Shown: positions 1 through 8,729 of the stretch, one piece after another
How positions within the stretch are numbered: position 1 is the stretch's first letter
Layout of the letters: the number at the start of each line of letters is the position of its first letter
From: Chitinophagaceae bacterium
GTDB taxonomy: Bacteria > Bacteroidota > Bacteroidia > Chitinophagales > REEL01
Assembly (NCBI GenBank): GCA_007695095.1
Contig: REEL01000086.1
Span: forward strand, 1 to 41,276
Direction: 5' to 3'
Length of the DNA stretch: 41,276 nt
Translations under genes and position numbers: made by a program
The notes under the pieces: model-generated
The model's input: only the letters and a program-made list of their open reading frames with translations
Databases searched by the model: none
Told to the model about the DNA's origin: nothing

Positions 1-18
1 TTGAAAGGTAGATAGGTG

Positions 19-40
19 GCTGAGCGGAGTCGAAGTCAGC
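19..40. repeat. Short inverted repeat (CTGAGCGGAGTCGAAG type)
   Basis: Arms GCTGA (19-23) and TCAGC (36-40) flank GCGGAGTCGAAG. From memory, sequences of the form CTGAGCGGAGTCGAAG occur as dispersed intergenic elements in Bacteroidota genomes; only one copy is seen in this window, so repeat status rests on that recollection. Confidence 0.35.
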
Positions 41-91
41 GGACTTGAAATTATGAAAAATCTAACTTAAGAAATAGCCCTAGAACATTGA

Positions 92-256
92 ATGCCAGCC
101 GGAGGTTCTATTCAGGAGATTATCACACGCGACTCGAGAGCATCTACAAAATCCAACATTTACGGTAGTCGCGTTACCAATGACGGAAATTTTTTAGGTT
201 GTCTCTTTTATGAGCAGGCTAATATAATTGTTGCCTTTGAATTTTTGATTTCTTGA
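92..256 (+). other. Doubtful 54-codon open frame
   Basis: An ATG at 92 opens a frame to TGA at 254-256, encoding a 54-residue peptide beginning MPAGGSIQEIITRDSR. It has no signal peptide, no obvious upstream promoter and no family I recognise. Its GC content is higher than in neighbouring genes. It may be a chance frame, or the remnant of a gene. Listed so that it can be tested, not as a confident gene. Confidence 0.15.
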
Positions 257-300
257 AATTTGGGTCTTGCAAGCATTTTTCATTATAATTTTGACATAAA

Positions 301-327
301 CTGCCTAGTGCCTACTGCCGCTGCCTA
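301..327. repeat. Imperfect 7-bp tandem repeat
   Basis: Four consecutive units CTGCCTA, GTGCCTA, CTGCCG (one base short) and CTGCCTA are read directly. The unit is GC-richer than the surroundings. No coding role is apparent. Confidence 0.5.
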
Positions 328-497
328 CTTTCTTCTTGGGTCTTTCGCCTTGCCTTGCGAAGCATTTCCACATCAGACAAGTTTGAATGTGTGGATTTTA
401 CAACTATTATCCATTATTCTGCAACATAATAACCGCAAATTAGATTTACTTTCGCATGGTAATAAAAATATTAAATTACATAATTATACCATATACA

Positions 498-716
498 ATG
501 AACAAGTTAATTTTAACAATTGCACTTCTTTTACCTATTTTTTCATTCATTTCTTGTAGTGAATCCGAATCTCAAAAAGAAACTATCATTATTAAAGAAA
601 GACAAGTTGAATCTAAAGAAAATAAAGGCGCTTTAGAAAGGGCTGCTGAAAAATTGGATGATGAAGCAAACAAAAAAATTGATAAACAAATCGATAAGAT
701 AGGCGATGATAAATAA
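498..716 (+). CDS. Small lipoprotein, charged C-terminus
   Basis: A 72-residue product. The ATG at 498 is preferred over the in-frame ATG at 456, because from 498 the protein begins directly with a compact lipoprotein signal (MNKLILTIALLLP...) and a lipobox ending at Cys20 (FISC). The mature part, about 52 residues, is very rich in Glu, Lys and Asp, and its second half (ALERAAEKLDDEANKKIDKQ) looks like a single amphipathic helix. It should be lipid-anchored in the envelope. No family is recognised and no function can be assigned. It stands alone, convergent with the acetyltransferase at 796-1365. Confidence 0.65.
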   Translation: MNKLILTIALLLPIFSFISCSESESQKETIIIKERQVESKENKGALERAAEKLDDEANKKIDKQIDKIGDDK

Positions 717-795
717 GTCATTTTAGCCCCCTACTCTTTCACATACTTCTTCTTCTTCTGACAGAATAGATTAGCAGACTAAATAGTATTTCTAT

Positions 796-1365
796 TTAAT
801 TTTCTAAATATTCAGATTTCAGCAGACGGTATTGCAGTAAATCAAAGTATTTATTTTTAATTTTTTCATGCTCTTTTAAATGACCTTCTAAAGTGAAGTT
901 ATTTTTGACAGCAATGGCTTTGCTTGCTTTATTTTCAGGGTTGCACTTAATAATCAATTTGTGTAAGTTTAAGACCTTAAATGAAAATTTCACCAATTCA
1001 GATAGTGATTTGGTCATTATTCCCCGTCCGGACATTTCTTCTGTAATCCAATAGCCAATGTCAGCTCGGTTGTTAAATAAATCTATTTCCAAACCTATAA
1101 GTCCGCAAATCTCTTTATCATACTCTATGAATAAATGCAGTTCTTTATGTGTGAAAAATTGATTGCAGCAGTGCTCTAAAAAGCGCAGGCTATCTTTTTC
1201 CGTTTTATTAAATTCTACCCAGGGCAGAAATCTGTCAAGGTAACTGCGATTTTCGTTTATAAGCTCATATAATTTTTTAGCTTCAGAAACTCTGACAGAC
1301 CTTAAAAAGAGATTTTGATTTACTTGCAGGGCAACTTCACTAAAGTTTATTTGTTTAATAGACAT
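796..1365 (-). CDS. RimJ/RimL-like GNAT N-acetyltransferase
   Basis: A 189-residue single-domain GNAT enzyme, the usual length for RimL/RimJ relatives, which transfer acetyl from acetyl-CoA to N-terminal or other amines. Visible marks are the N-terminal LRSVRVSEAKKLYELI segment, the beta4 strand ICGLIGLEID, the region DIGYWITEEMSGRGIMTKSL (residues about 104-123) that carries the acetyl-CoA pyrophosphate-binding turn, and the C-terminal NPENKASKAIAVKNNFTLEG block typical of this subfamily. The acceptor is unknown: ribosomal proteins, other proteins and small molecules are all possible. It is convergent with the small lipoprotein and divergent from hutI. Confidence 0.85.
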   Translation of the reverse strand: MSIKQINFSEVALQVNQNLFLRSVRVSEAKKLYELINENRSYLDRFLPWVEFNKTEKDSLRFLEHCCNQFFTHKELHLFIEYDKEICGLIGLEIDLFNNRADIGYWITEEMSGRGIMTKSLSELVKFSFKVLNLHKLIIKCNPENKASKAIAVKNNFTLEGHLKEHEKIKNKYFDLLQYRLLKSEYLEN

Positions 1366-1431
1366 TAAAATATTTCTTTTGCTTAATAATTTTGCAATTT
1401 AAAACTATAACATTTTCAAATAGCTTTTAAC

Positions 1432-1439
1432 TAATTTTG
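1432..1439 (+). promoter_or_regulatory. Probable -7 element upstream of hutI
   Basis: TAATTTTG matches the Bacteroidota -7 consensus TAnnTTTG exactly and ends 20 bases before the hutI ATG. No TTG is found at the usual -33 spacing, so this is a partial match only. Confidence 0.4.
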
Positions 1440-1459
1440 AACAAAACTAAAAATATAAT

Positions 1460-2695
1460 ATGTCAGATTTATTATTGAAGAATATCGCTTTTCTGGGCGG
1501 AGTAGATACAGAAGGAAAATCAATTCGAAAAGGTGCAGAAATGAAAGATTTTACAGTGATTGAAAATGCATTTTTATTGGTCAGTAAAGGTAAAATAATA
1601 GATTTTGGTAAAATGGAAAATGCTCCTGAAAGAGCTACAAGGGTGGTGGATGCTTCGGGGAAAACTGTTTTGCCCGGTTGGTGTGACTCTCATACTCACA
1701 TCGTTTTTGCCGGAAGCCGGGAAAAAGAGTTTGTAGATAAAATAAAAGGATTGAGCTATGAAGAAATAGCCAAAAGGGGAGGGGGCATTTTAAATTCTGC
1801 AAAATTGATGGAAACGGCAAGTGAAGAAAGTTTGCTTGAGTCTGCATTTTTAAGACTCGGAGAGATTAAAGATATGGGAACCACATCAGTAGAAATAAAA
1901 TCCGGTTATGGTTTGAGTTTAGAAAGTGAATTAAAGATGCTGAGAGTTATAAAAAAGCTAAAATCCATCAGCCCTGTGCAAATTAAATCTACTTTTTTAG
2001 GCGCACACGCTTTCCCAATGGAGTTTCGGGAAAAGAAAGATGCTTATGTTGATTTGATTATTGATAAAATGTTACCACAAATAGCAGATGAAGGGCTTGC
2101 TGATTATTGCGATGTGTTTTGTGACAGAGGGTTTTTCTCTGTTGAGCAGACAGATCGTATATTACAAGCAGCTGCTAAATATAATATGCCGCCAAAAATT
2201 CATGCAAATGAACTGGATTTTTCAGGGGGTATTCAGGTTGGGGTAAAAAATAATGCCCTTTCTGTCGATCATTTGGAGTGTGTTGGTGAGGAAGAAATAG
2301 CGGTGTTAAAAAACAGCAAAACGATGGCAACTTTACTGCCTTCAACGGCTTTTTATCTGGGAATGGAATATGCTCCGGCCCGAAAAATGATAGATTCGGG
2401 ATTGCCCGTAGCCATTGCTTCTGATTATAATCCCGGCTCTTCTCCATCCGGAAATATGCCTTTTGTAGTTTCTCTTTCATGTATAAAAATGAAAATGCTC
2501 CCGGAAGAAGCTTTAAACGCGGCTACTATTAATGGAGCTTATGCAATGGGCTTTGAAAAAAATGCCGGAAGTATTACTAAAGGCAAAAGAGCTGACTTTT
2601 TTATCACAAAAAAGATTCCTTCTGTTGATTTTATACCCTATGCTTTTGGCAGCTCATTGATTGAGTCTGTTTTTATTGAAGGGCAATTGCAATAA
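1460..2695 (+). CDS. hutI: Imidazolonepropionase
   Basis: Hydrolyses 4-imidazolone-5-propanoate to N-formimidoyl-L-glutamate, the third step of histidine degradation (EC 3.5.2.7). The 411-residue length is normal. It has the amidohydrolase-fold signatures in order: the HxH pair H78/H80 in GWCDSHTHIVFAGSRE, the substrate-loop GGGI at 107-110, H183 (FLGAHAFP), metal ligand H248 followed by E251 (KIHANELDF), H271 (VDHLE) and D322 in ASDYNPGSSPSGNMP, which is diagnostic for HutI. All expected metal and catalytic residues are present. The next gene, 38 bases downstream, is a formimidoylglutamase-like ureohydrolase, so the two steps are adjacent. hutH and hutU are not in this window. Confidence 0.95.
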   Translation: MSDLLLKNIAFLGGVDTEGKSIRKGAEMKDFTVIENAFLLVSKGKIIDFGKMENAPERATRVVDASGKTVLPGWCDSHTHIVFAGSREKEFVDKIKGLSYEEIAKRGGGILNSAKLMETASEESLLESAFLRLGEIKDMGTTSVEIKSGYGLSLESELKMLRVIKKLKSISPVQIKSTFLGAHAFPMEFREKKDAYVDLIIDKMLPQIADEGLADYCDVFCDRGFFSVEQTDRILQAAAKYNMPPKIHANELDFSGGIQVGVKNNALSVDHLECVGEEEIAVLKNSKTMATLLPSTAFYLGMEYAPARKMIDSGLPVAIASDYNPGSSPSGNMPFVVSLSCIKMKMLPEEALNAATINGAYAMGFEKNAGSITKGKRADFFITKKIPSVDFIPYAFGSSLIESVFIEGQLQ

Positions 2696-2733
2696 TAATG
2701 AACATTAAACATTTAAGAAGTTAAAAATACAAG

Positions 2734-3768
2734 ATGGATAAAGCTGAAAAAATAAAGAAGTTCGATGCAGATGGGTTAGCATCCAATGATGCCTTATTTG
2801 GACTCCCGTTTAATTTTGATGAGTCTGAAATCATTATATTGCCTGTCCCCTGGGAAGTTACTGTCTCATATCGTGCGGGAACTGCTAATTCTGTAAAAGG
2901 AATTTTAAATGCTTCTTATCAGGTGGATTTGTATGATTCTGATTATCCGGATTCATGGAAAGCCGGGTTTTTCATGCTGGAGCCATCTGTTGAAATGTTG
3001 CGAAACAGTAATTTGCTGAGACCTAAGGCATTTGAGTTAATAAAATTTCAGGAAAAAGGAGGAGATGTAGATAGCCACCCTCAATTCTCTAATATTTTAA
3101 AAGAAATTAATGCAGCATCTGAGGAGATGAATAACTGGGTTTTTGAACAAACAAATAAGTTACTGAATAACGGAAAGAAGGTTGCTCTTTTGGGAGGCGA
3201 CCACAGTACTCCATTAGGTTTCATAAAAGCTTTATCAACAAAGCATGAAAAATTCGGTGTTTTGCAATTTGATGCGCATGCTGATTTAAGACCGGCTTAT
3301 GAAGGTTTTACCCACTCTCATGCTTCTATTTTTTATAATGCCCTTAAAATTGAAAATTTAGAAAAATTGGTGCAATTTGGTATTAGAGACTTGTCATCAG
3401 GTGAGGCAGATATTATACGCTCAAATCCGGATCGTATAAAGTGTTTTTATGACCGGGACGTAAAAAGGGATTTGTTTGCCGGTAAAAAGTATGAAGAAAT
3501 AGTAGATGAAGTTGTAGAGGCCCTTCCGCAAAAAGTTTACATTTCCTTTGACATAGATGCTTTGGATCCAAAATTATGTCCAAATACAGGCACCCCGGTA
3601 CCGGGAGGTTACGGTTTAGATGAAGCTTTTTATATTATTCAAAAAGTAAAAGCCTCTGGCCGGGAAATTATAGGCTTTGATTTGTCTGAAGTTGCATCTG
3701 AAAAACACGAATGGGACTGCATCGTAGGTGCCCGTACATTATTTAGGTTATGCAATGCATTAGCATAA
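2734..3768 (+). CDS. hutG: Formimidoylglutamase-like ureohydrolase (arginase family)
   Basis: A 344-residue arginase/agmatinase-fold metallohydrolase. The binuclear manganese site is complete: H157 in GGDHS, D180/H182/D184 in FDAHADLR, and D273/D275 in SFDIDALDP; GTPVPGG (286-292) follows. The HSHAS loop (194-198) matches the substrate-side loop of the family. Sequence alone does not separate formimidoylglutamase from agmatinase or arginase. The assignment to the last histidine-degradation step (formimidoylglutamate to glutamate plus formamide, EC 3.5.3.8) comes from the hutI gene 38 bases upstream on the same strand. The stop codon lies two bases from the stop of the convergent helicase gene. 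Confidence 0.82.
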   Translation: MDKAEKIKKFDADGLASNDALFGLPFNFDESEIIILPVPWEVTVSYRAGTANSVKGILNASYQVDLYDSDYPDSWKAGFFMLEPSVEMLRNSNLLRPKAFELIKFQEKGGDVDSHPQFSNILKEINAASEEMNNWVFEQTNKLLNNGKKVALLGGDHSTPLGFIKALSTKHEKFGVLQFDAHADLRPAYEGFTHSHASIFYNALKIENLEKLVQFGIRDLSSGEADIIRSNPDRIKCFYDRDVKRDLFAGKKYEEIVDEVVEALPQKVYISFDIDALDPKLCPNTGTPVPGGYGLDEAFYIIQKVKASGREIIGFDLSEVASEKHEWDCIVGARTLFRLCNALA

Positions 3769-3770
3769 GA

Positions 3771-6710
3771 TTAATTAAATAATTCGGAGATAGTTTCCTT
3801 ATCCAATTGCTTAATTGGATTGGAGCTTCCTGAGAAGTCGGCAGAAAGTAGTTTTTTATTAATCTGCATTTTTCTGATTTTCTCCTCAATAGAATCTTTA
3901 GTAATAAAGCGAAAAACCATTACTTTATTTTTTCTGCCAATTCTATGAGCTCTGTTTAACGCTTGCTCTTCAGCAGCCGGATTCCACCAGGGGTCTAACA
4001 TTAATACATAATCTGCAGCGGTTAAGTTAAGTCCAACACCACCGGCTTTGAGACTAATGAAAAATAATTTTCGATTTTCTTCTTTTTGAAATTGTTCCAC
4101 TTGCTTTTGACGGTCTTTGGTTGCGCCCGTTAGCCATGAAAATTCATAATTCCTCTCATTTGCAACTGCTTTGAAAAGTTCCAGGTGTTTTACAAACTGA
4201 GAGAAAATAAGCACTTTGTGGCCTTCCTGTGTCAAAGTGTCTAAAGTATCTATAACAGCATTGAACTTGCCGGAATCACCTTCATACTCACTAAAAGTCA
4301 TTTGTGGGTGGTTTGCAATCAACCGAAGCTTATTCAAGCCTTCTAAAACGTGGAAGTTAAAATTCCCTGCTTTAGAATCATCACCGCTAATATTTGATAA
4401 AAGCATGTTTCTGTAGCGGGACTTTTCTTCCTCATACAATTCGTTTTGAGTTTCACTCATTTCACAAAAAATCACCTTTTCCGTCAATTCCGGTAAGTCT
4501 TTGGCTACTTCTTGTTTTTTTCGCCTCAATATGAAAGGCCGAATAATAGTTTGTAGTTTCTCCTTAGTAGACTGACAGTTTAGCTTTTCTATAGGGTAAA
4601 TAAAACTTTCTTTAAAAGACTTAAAAGAGCCTAAGATACCCGGATTTACAAAACTCAACTGACTCCATAAATCCGATAGTCCATTTTCAACCGGGGTGCC
4701 GGTAATTGCGTACCTTCTTTTAGCTTTTAGCAGAGACAAACTCATGAAAATCTTCGCATTCGGATTTTTAAAATAATGGCTTTCGTCTGCGATTACCATA
4801 TCAAAGGGATACTCTCTGAATAAATCTATATTATTTCTGAAAAGGCCATAGCTGGTTAAAATAAGGTTAAATTTTTTCCAATTGGAACTATTTTGCGTTT
4901 TTTTCGAACTGTTATAAATCGAATAGTTGATGTCCGGGCAAAACTTTTCTATTTCATCAACCCAGTTAAAAAGCAAAGAAGTAGGTAAAATTACTAAGGC
5001 AGTAAAGTGCTTTTTTTGTTGAATCGGTGTATCAAAAAGGGAAAGCTGTACGTTTGATTCATTTTCTACAGCAATAGTTTTTTTCTCATTATTTTCTGTA
5101 AGCTCTTGTTTTGTTTTCTTTATAAAAGCCAGCATTTGTATAGTTTTCCCAAGCCCCATATCGTCGGCAAGAATACCTCCGTGTTCATGTTTATGTAAAT
5201 GACAAAGCCATTCATAACCTTTAAGTTGGTATGGCCTGAGCTTAGTTTGCCAATTAAGCGGAAGCTCCGTTTTTTCTATTTCAGCATTAAATATTTGTTT
5301 GGTTTTTTCTTTATCAAAGGTTAAAAAGTTACCGATTTTACTGTTTTGGTTGAACCATTGCAGATGAATATTTTTAATCAGAAACTCATCCTCATTTTTT
5401 TTGCCGAATCTATCTAAATCCTTAAATGCTGCCATCCACTCCTCCGGAATTAAGAAAACAGTAGAATCCGGCAATATATATTGTCTGTTATTGTCTTTTA
5501 TGTGTCTTTTAAGCATGTAAAAAGGTATGTCAAATTTCCCTATTTGGATAGAGATTTGAACGTCAAACCAGTCCTCTTTTTTATGTTCGATTTTACTTTT
5601 AATTTGGGGTTTCCCGGTTTGGTAAATCATCCCATTCCAGTTGGCATCAATGCCTATTTCATTTTCATGTAAAAGGGTTTTATGATCTTGTAAAAATTCC
5701 AGATACTTATCGAGTAATTTTTCATTTTCTATGCTGAAATGGAAGTCATCTATTGTTTGTTGAAGACCGGTAGAAACGAGTAAATCAATAGCTTTTTGTT
5801 CTATAGGTTTATCTCTGTAGGTAAAGGTAAAACCATTTTTTACTACATTTTCATTTACTTCAACATTAAAATCTGATTTATGGCTATGATTAATTTTTAA
5901 TTTATTATAAAAAATGTCAAGTTTCAACAAAGGGTTACCATTCCTGATGTCTTCGGTCAAAACCAGCTTAAACTCAGGTTTTGGATATTCTTTTTCAAGT
6001 GGAATGTTGATTAATTTACAAGGGAAAACTTTAAGGGTATTAGCAATATAAGTAGTATAATACTTCTCTTCATTTTCTATACCTATTTGTATGTATGGTT
6101 TTCTGAAAAAAGGAATCAGTTTTTTACCTTTTAAAGGTTTTTTTACCGGATAAATAGTCTCATTATGGAGCACATAACAGGGAGAATTATTTAAAAGCGT
6201 GACATTTTCGTGTAGTTTTACTTCTTCATTGTTCGTGATTTGAATGTAATAGCGAGTGTTTGCCGGTAATCTTTCAAAGTGAAAAACGATATCTAATTCC
6301 TGATTTGAAATGCTTTTGAGTTGTAAACCGGGATGCTGGTCCATTTTGTGTCTGTAACCGATTTTTTTATCTTTTAAGATAGTTAAAAGCCTATGCAAAT
6401 TATTCCCAAAATAGTCTTCCAGTAATTCGGATGTAGCTGATTTTTCGGCTTTAATTTTTACGACCCATTCAATAGGATGCATTTTTACTTTTGGGGCAAA
6501 TTTCTTGTGGAGGGATACCGGGTTTAGCAGTTCACAAATTTTCACACCTTCTTTAATGTATTCTGCTTCGTTTTCTACTTCATCAGGCATAGCTTTTTCA
6601 TACTTGAAAGACATCTCATGCTCATCCAAATAGTTTATCCAAAAGGCTTCCGGCCAAATACCGAGATCGGGATGTTTTGACAAACAAAAAATTACAGAAG
6701 TTTTTTTCAT
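3771..6710 (-). CDS. SNF2-family DNA-dependent ATPase/helicase
   Basis: A 979-residue Swi2/Snf2-type protein. The C-terminal half holds the two RecA-like lobes: motif I ADDMGLGKTIQ (Lys near 521), motif II DESH (near 640), motif III ITGTPVENG (near 673), and in the second lobe LIFSQF, the LKAGGVGLNLT block and motif VI ALNRAHRIGRKN (near 920). About 480 N-terminal residues come before the motor and carry no motif I can name; bacterial SNF2 proteins often have a SWIM zinc finger there, but no clear CxC...CxH is visible. Such proteins translocate on duplex DNA and remodel protein-DNA or RNA polymerase complexes. No restriction or defence partner lies nearby, so a housekeeping role is more likely. 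Confidence 0.9.
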   Translation of the reverse strand: MKKTSVIFCLSKHPDLGIWPEAFWINYLDEHEMSFKYEKAMPDEVENEAEYIKEGVKICELLNPVSLHKKFAPKVKMHPIEWVVKIKAEKSATSELLEDYFGNNLHRLLTILKDKKIGYRHKMDQHPGLQLKSISNQELDIVFHFERLPANTRYYIQITNNEEVKLHENVTLLNNSPCYVLHNETIYPVKKPLKGKKLIPFFRKPYIQIGIENEEKYYTTYIANTLKVFPCKLINIPLEKEYPKPEFKLVLTEDIRNGNPLLKLDIFYNKLKINHSHKSDFNVEVNENVVKNGFTFTYRDKPIEQKAIDLLVSTGLQQTIDDFHFSIENEKLLDKYLEFLQDHKTLLHENEIGIDANWNGMIYQTGKPQIKSKIEHKKEDWFDVQISIQIGKFDIPFYMLKRHIKDNNRQYILPDSTVFLIPEEWMAAFKDLDRFGKKNEDEFLIKNIHLQWFNQNSKIGNFLTFDKEKTKQIFNAEIEKTELPLNWQTKLRPYQLKGYEWLCHLHKHEHGGILADDMGLGKTIQMLAFIKKTKQELTENNEKKTIAVENESNVQLSLFDTPIQQKKHFTALVILPTSLLFNWVDEIEKFCPDINYSIYNSSKKTQNSSNWKKFNLILTSYGLFRNNIDLFREYPFDMVIADESHYFKNPNAKIFMSLSLLKAKRRYAITGTPVENGLSDLWSQLSFVNPGILGSFKSFKESFIYPIEKLNCQSTKEKLQTIIRPFILRRKKQEVAKDLPELTEKVIFCEMSETQNELYEEEKSRYRNMLLSNISGDDSKAGNFNFHVLEGLNKLRLIANHPQMTFSEYEGDSGKFNAVIDTLDTLTQEGHKVLIFSQFVKHLELFKAVANERNYEFSWLTGATKDRQKQVEQFQKEENRKLFFISLKAGGVGLNLTAADYVLMLDPWWNPAAEEQALNRAHRIGRKNKVMVFRFITKDSIEEKIRKMQINKKLLSADFSGSSNPIKQLDKETISELFN

Positions 6711-6839
6711 TAACAGTTTTCTTATTCAACCTGCTAAAATGCAATTTTAGATTTAGATTTCATCACTCCGGCATGAAAAATTAATAACAATCGTTATATT
6801 TTTAAAAATACAGATTGAAAGCTTATGAAAAGCAAAGAC

Positions 6840-7721
6840 TTAAATTTTCAATATTATGGGTAGTGCTGATTCAATAAGTCTTTTAACGGTTTTTCCGGGA
6901 TTGGAGCTGAATTTCCCGTCATGCCTTTGGGCGATGATTCCGTTCAGACTGGTAGAATGGTGACCTAAGAGATTACTGACTCCTATAATCCCGGCAGTTT
7001 CCATTTCAAAATTTGTGATTTGACTTTTTTCAAACTTCCATTTAGTGAGCACTTCCAGAAAGTCTTCAGCAGCAGGTTTCGCTCTAAGAGAGCGCTGCTG
7101 AGGACCATAAAATCCGGTGCAGGTAGCTGTGACGCCTCTTACAAACTGATCCTCCGGAAAGGCTGAGATTAGCTTAGCCGAGGCCTCTCTAAAGTATGGT
7201 CTGAAAATTTGGTTATACTGATTTAAGTATTCGCTTAAATGTTTTTCTGTTTTCTCTTCAGTATCACTTTTGAGGTATTTATAGAAATGTAAAAGACCGT
7301 CTAATCCCAGACCACCGGTAGAAATAACAAATGAATCAAGGGGTATATTTTTTTGTAGTCCTCCTGAAGTTCCAATTCGGATGATATTTAAGGATTTTTT
7401 TATTTTTTTTTCTGTTCGTGTATTAAAGTCAATATTTACGAGAGCGTCTAACTCATTTAACACTATATCTATATTATCGGTACCGATACCGGTAGAAATT
7501 ACGGTTAACCTTTTTCCGTTTAAAGTACCGGTATGAGTTACAAACTCTCTGTTTGCAGCCTTTATCTCGATTTTATCAAAATAATTAGTAATCATTTTCA
7601 CTCTGTCGGGATCGCCAACCGTAATAATTGTGTCAGCAACATCATCAGGGTGTAAGTTTAAGTGATAAATCCTTCCATCCGGATTTATTATCAATTCTGC
7701 TTCTGGAATAACTCTTATCAT
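6840..7721 (-). CDS. Uridine phosphorylase-like nucleoside phosphorylase
   Basis: A 293-residue member of the PNP/UDP phosphorylase superfamily, which cleaves nucleosides with phosphate to a free base and ribose-1-phosphate in the cytoplasm. Visible marks are TVGDPDRVKMI near residue 35 (phosphate-binding GDPxR), STGIGTDNIDIVLNEL near 96-111, IRIGTSGGLQ near 132-141 and the ribose-binding FEMETAGI motif near 238-245. GDPDR plus GIGTDN resembles uridine phosphorylases more than hexameric PurNPs, but base preference cannot be fixed. It is divergent from the universal stress gene, with 52 bases between start codons. Confidence 0.85.
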   Translation of the reverse strand: MIRVIPEAELIINPDGRIYHLNLHPDDVADTIITVGDPDRVKMITNYFDKIEIKAANREFVTHTGTLNGKRLTVISTGIGTDNIDIVLNELDALVNIDFNTRTEKKIKKSLNIIRIGTSGGLQKNIPLDSFVISTGGLGLDGLLHFYKYLKSDTEEKTEKHLSEYLNQYNQIFRPYFREASAKLISAFPEDQFVRGVTATCTGFYGPQQRSLRAKPAAEDFLEVLTKWKFEKSQITNFEMETAGIIGVSNLLGHHSTSLNGIIAQRHDGKFSSNPGKTVKRLIESALPIILKI

Positions 7722-7733
7722 TAGAAATTATGT

Positions 7734-7741
7734 TATATTTG
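7734..7741 (+). promoter_or_regulatory. Probable -7 element for the universal stress gene
   Basis: TATATTTG is an exact match to TAnnTTTG, 32 bases before the ATG at 7774. A -33 TTG at standard spacing is not evident. Confidence 0.45.
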
Positions 7742-7773
7742 TCGCAAATTTCGTAAATAAAATTTTAATTCCT

Positions 7774-8628
7774 ATGAAACTATCTATTAATAAGATATTA
7801 GTACCGACAGATTTTTCTAAACTTTCTTTAGAGGCTCTTGAATATGCAGCTATTATGTGTAAACATTCTGATGCAGAAATATTGCTTTTACATGTTATTG
7901 AGTCTACAGATAACTATAAGCATTTGAATGAAGCGCTTAATATTAATGACGTGATGCAGGAGGCTCTAAATAAGAAGCTGCAACAGATTAAATCTGAAAA
8001 TGTAAGTTTGCATGATATTGAGATTAAAGTAAGGATGACAGAAGGCAAAATTTATGAGCAAATCGAGAAAATCAGAGAAGAAGAATCTGCAGATTTAATT
8101 GTAATGGGAACCCATGGCGCATCCGGAATCACTAATATTCAAAGATACATTTTAGGTTCAAATGCCTATAGAGTTGTACATTTTTCTAACTGCCCGGTAA
8201 TTGTTGTTAGGGGAGCTAAAGTGCCGGTAGATTTTAAAAAGATTGTAGTTCCTTTAGATACGACTAAGCAGACTACTCAAAAAGTGAATCAGGCAATTAA
8301 ATTGGCAAAATCCTTTGATTCTGAAATTCATTTAATTTCTGTGTCAACATTTTTTGAGGAGTTTACGCATAATCTAAAGGAAATGAAAGATAAGCTTGAG
8401 GAAGCAGCTGAAATAGTTGATAAGGCAGGAATACCTGTGAAAATAAAGATGATCAGGCATGATAATATCGCTAATTCAGTAATTGACTATGCTGAAAATG
8501 CAAATGCTGATTTAATACTTATAATGGTAAGGGCGGAAAAGAAAAAAAATGATGTTGCCATTGGTTCCAGTGCAAGAAAAATTATTACCGGAAGTAAAGT
8601 ACCGGTTTATACACTGCGCCCGGAATAA
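7774..8628 (+). CDS. Tandem-domain universal stress protein (UspA family)
   Basis: A 284-residue protein made of two Usp domains, about 1-148 and 153-284. Domain 1 starts with NKILVPTDFSKLSLEALEYA and ends with the ATP-binding signature GTHGASG...GSNAYRVV (G-2x-G-9x-G-S type), so nucleotide binding is expected. Domain 2 starts KIVVPLDTTKQT and ends DVAIGSSARKII, in which the glycine-rich loop is degenerate; it may not bind ATP. Such cytoplasmic proteins help survival under starvation or stress. A recognisable TATATTTG element precedes it and a hairpin-plus-T terminator follows at 8652, so it is probably monocistronic. Confidence 0.92.
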   Translation: MKLSINKILVPTDFSKLSLEALEYAAIMCKHSDAEILLLHVIESTDNYKHLNEALNINDVMQEALNKKLQQIKSENVSLHDIEIKVRMTEGKIYEQIEKIREEESADLIVMGTHGASGITNIQRYILGSNAYRVVHFSNCPVIVVRGAKVPVDFKKIVVPLDTTKQTTQKVNQAIKLAKSFDSEIHLISVSTFFEEFTHNLKEMKDKLEEAAEIVDKAGIPVKIKMIRHDNIANSVIDYAENANADLILIMVRAEKKKNDVAIGSSARKIITGSKVPVYTLRPE

Positions 8629-8651
8629 AATTGAAATCAAATGAAAATTAT

Positions 8652-8686
8652 AAAGCACTCTTGTTATTCAAGGGTGCTTTTTTTTA
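8652..8686 (+). terminator. Rho-independent terminator after the universal stress gene
   Basis: A stem AAAGCACTC (8652-8660) / GGGTGCTTT (8672-8680), with one G-U pair and an 11-base loop, runs straight into a T tract. It lies 23 bases past the stop codon. Confidence 0.85.
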
Positions 8687-8729
8687 TTATAATATTGGTT
8701 GGATAATTTTTTAAAAACAAATAGTTAAG

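Larger units (their letters stand above)
1..497. other. Non-coding leader region with short repeats
   Basis: No convincing gene is visible before the lipoprotein at 498. The stretch holds a short inverted repeat at 19-40 (arms GCTGA / TCAGC around a GCGGAGTCGAAG core), an imperfect 7-bp tandem repeat at 301-327 (CTGCCTA, GTGCCTA, CTGCCG, CTGCCTA) and a small hairpin at 344-361 (TTCGC / GCGAA). Local base composition is patchier and more GC-rich than the flanking genes. An open frame at 92-256 (54 codons) is treated separately as doubtful. The region may be a remnant of dispersed intergenic repeats, but copies elsewhere in the genome cannot be checked here. Confidence 0.5.

Noticed and set aside
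260-559. 99-codon open frame overlapping the small lipoprotein start
   Set aside because: It begins at a non-ATG codon, covers the tandem repeat, shows no domain and runs out of frame through the start of the better supported lipoprotein gene.
780-798. Inverted repeat TAAATAG-TATTT-CTATTTA as terminator
   Set aside because: The stem is AT-only apart from one G-C pair, with no following T tract on either strand, so it is likely chance in AT-rich DNA.
3771-6710. SNF2 helicase as part of a defence island
   Set aside because: No nuclease, methylase or other defence gene is adjacent; neighbours are metabolic genes, and no mobile-element sign is seen.
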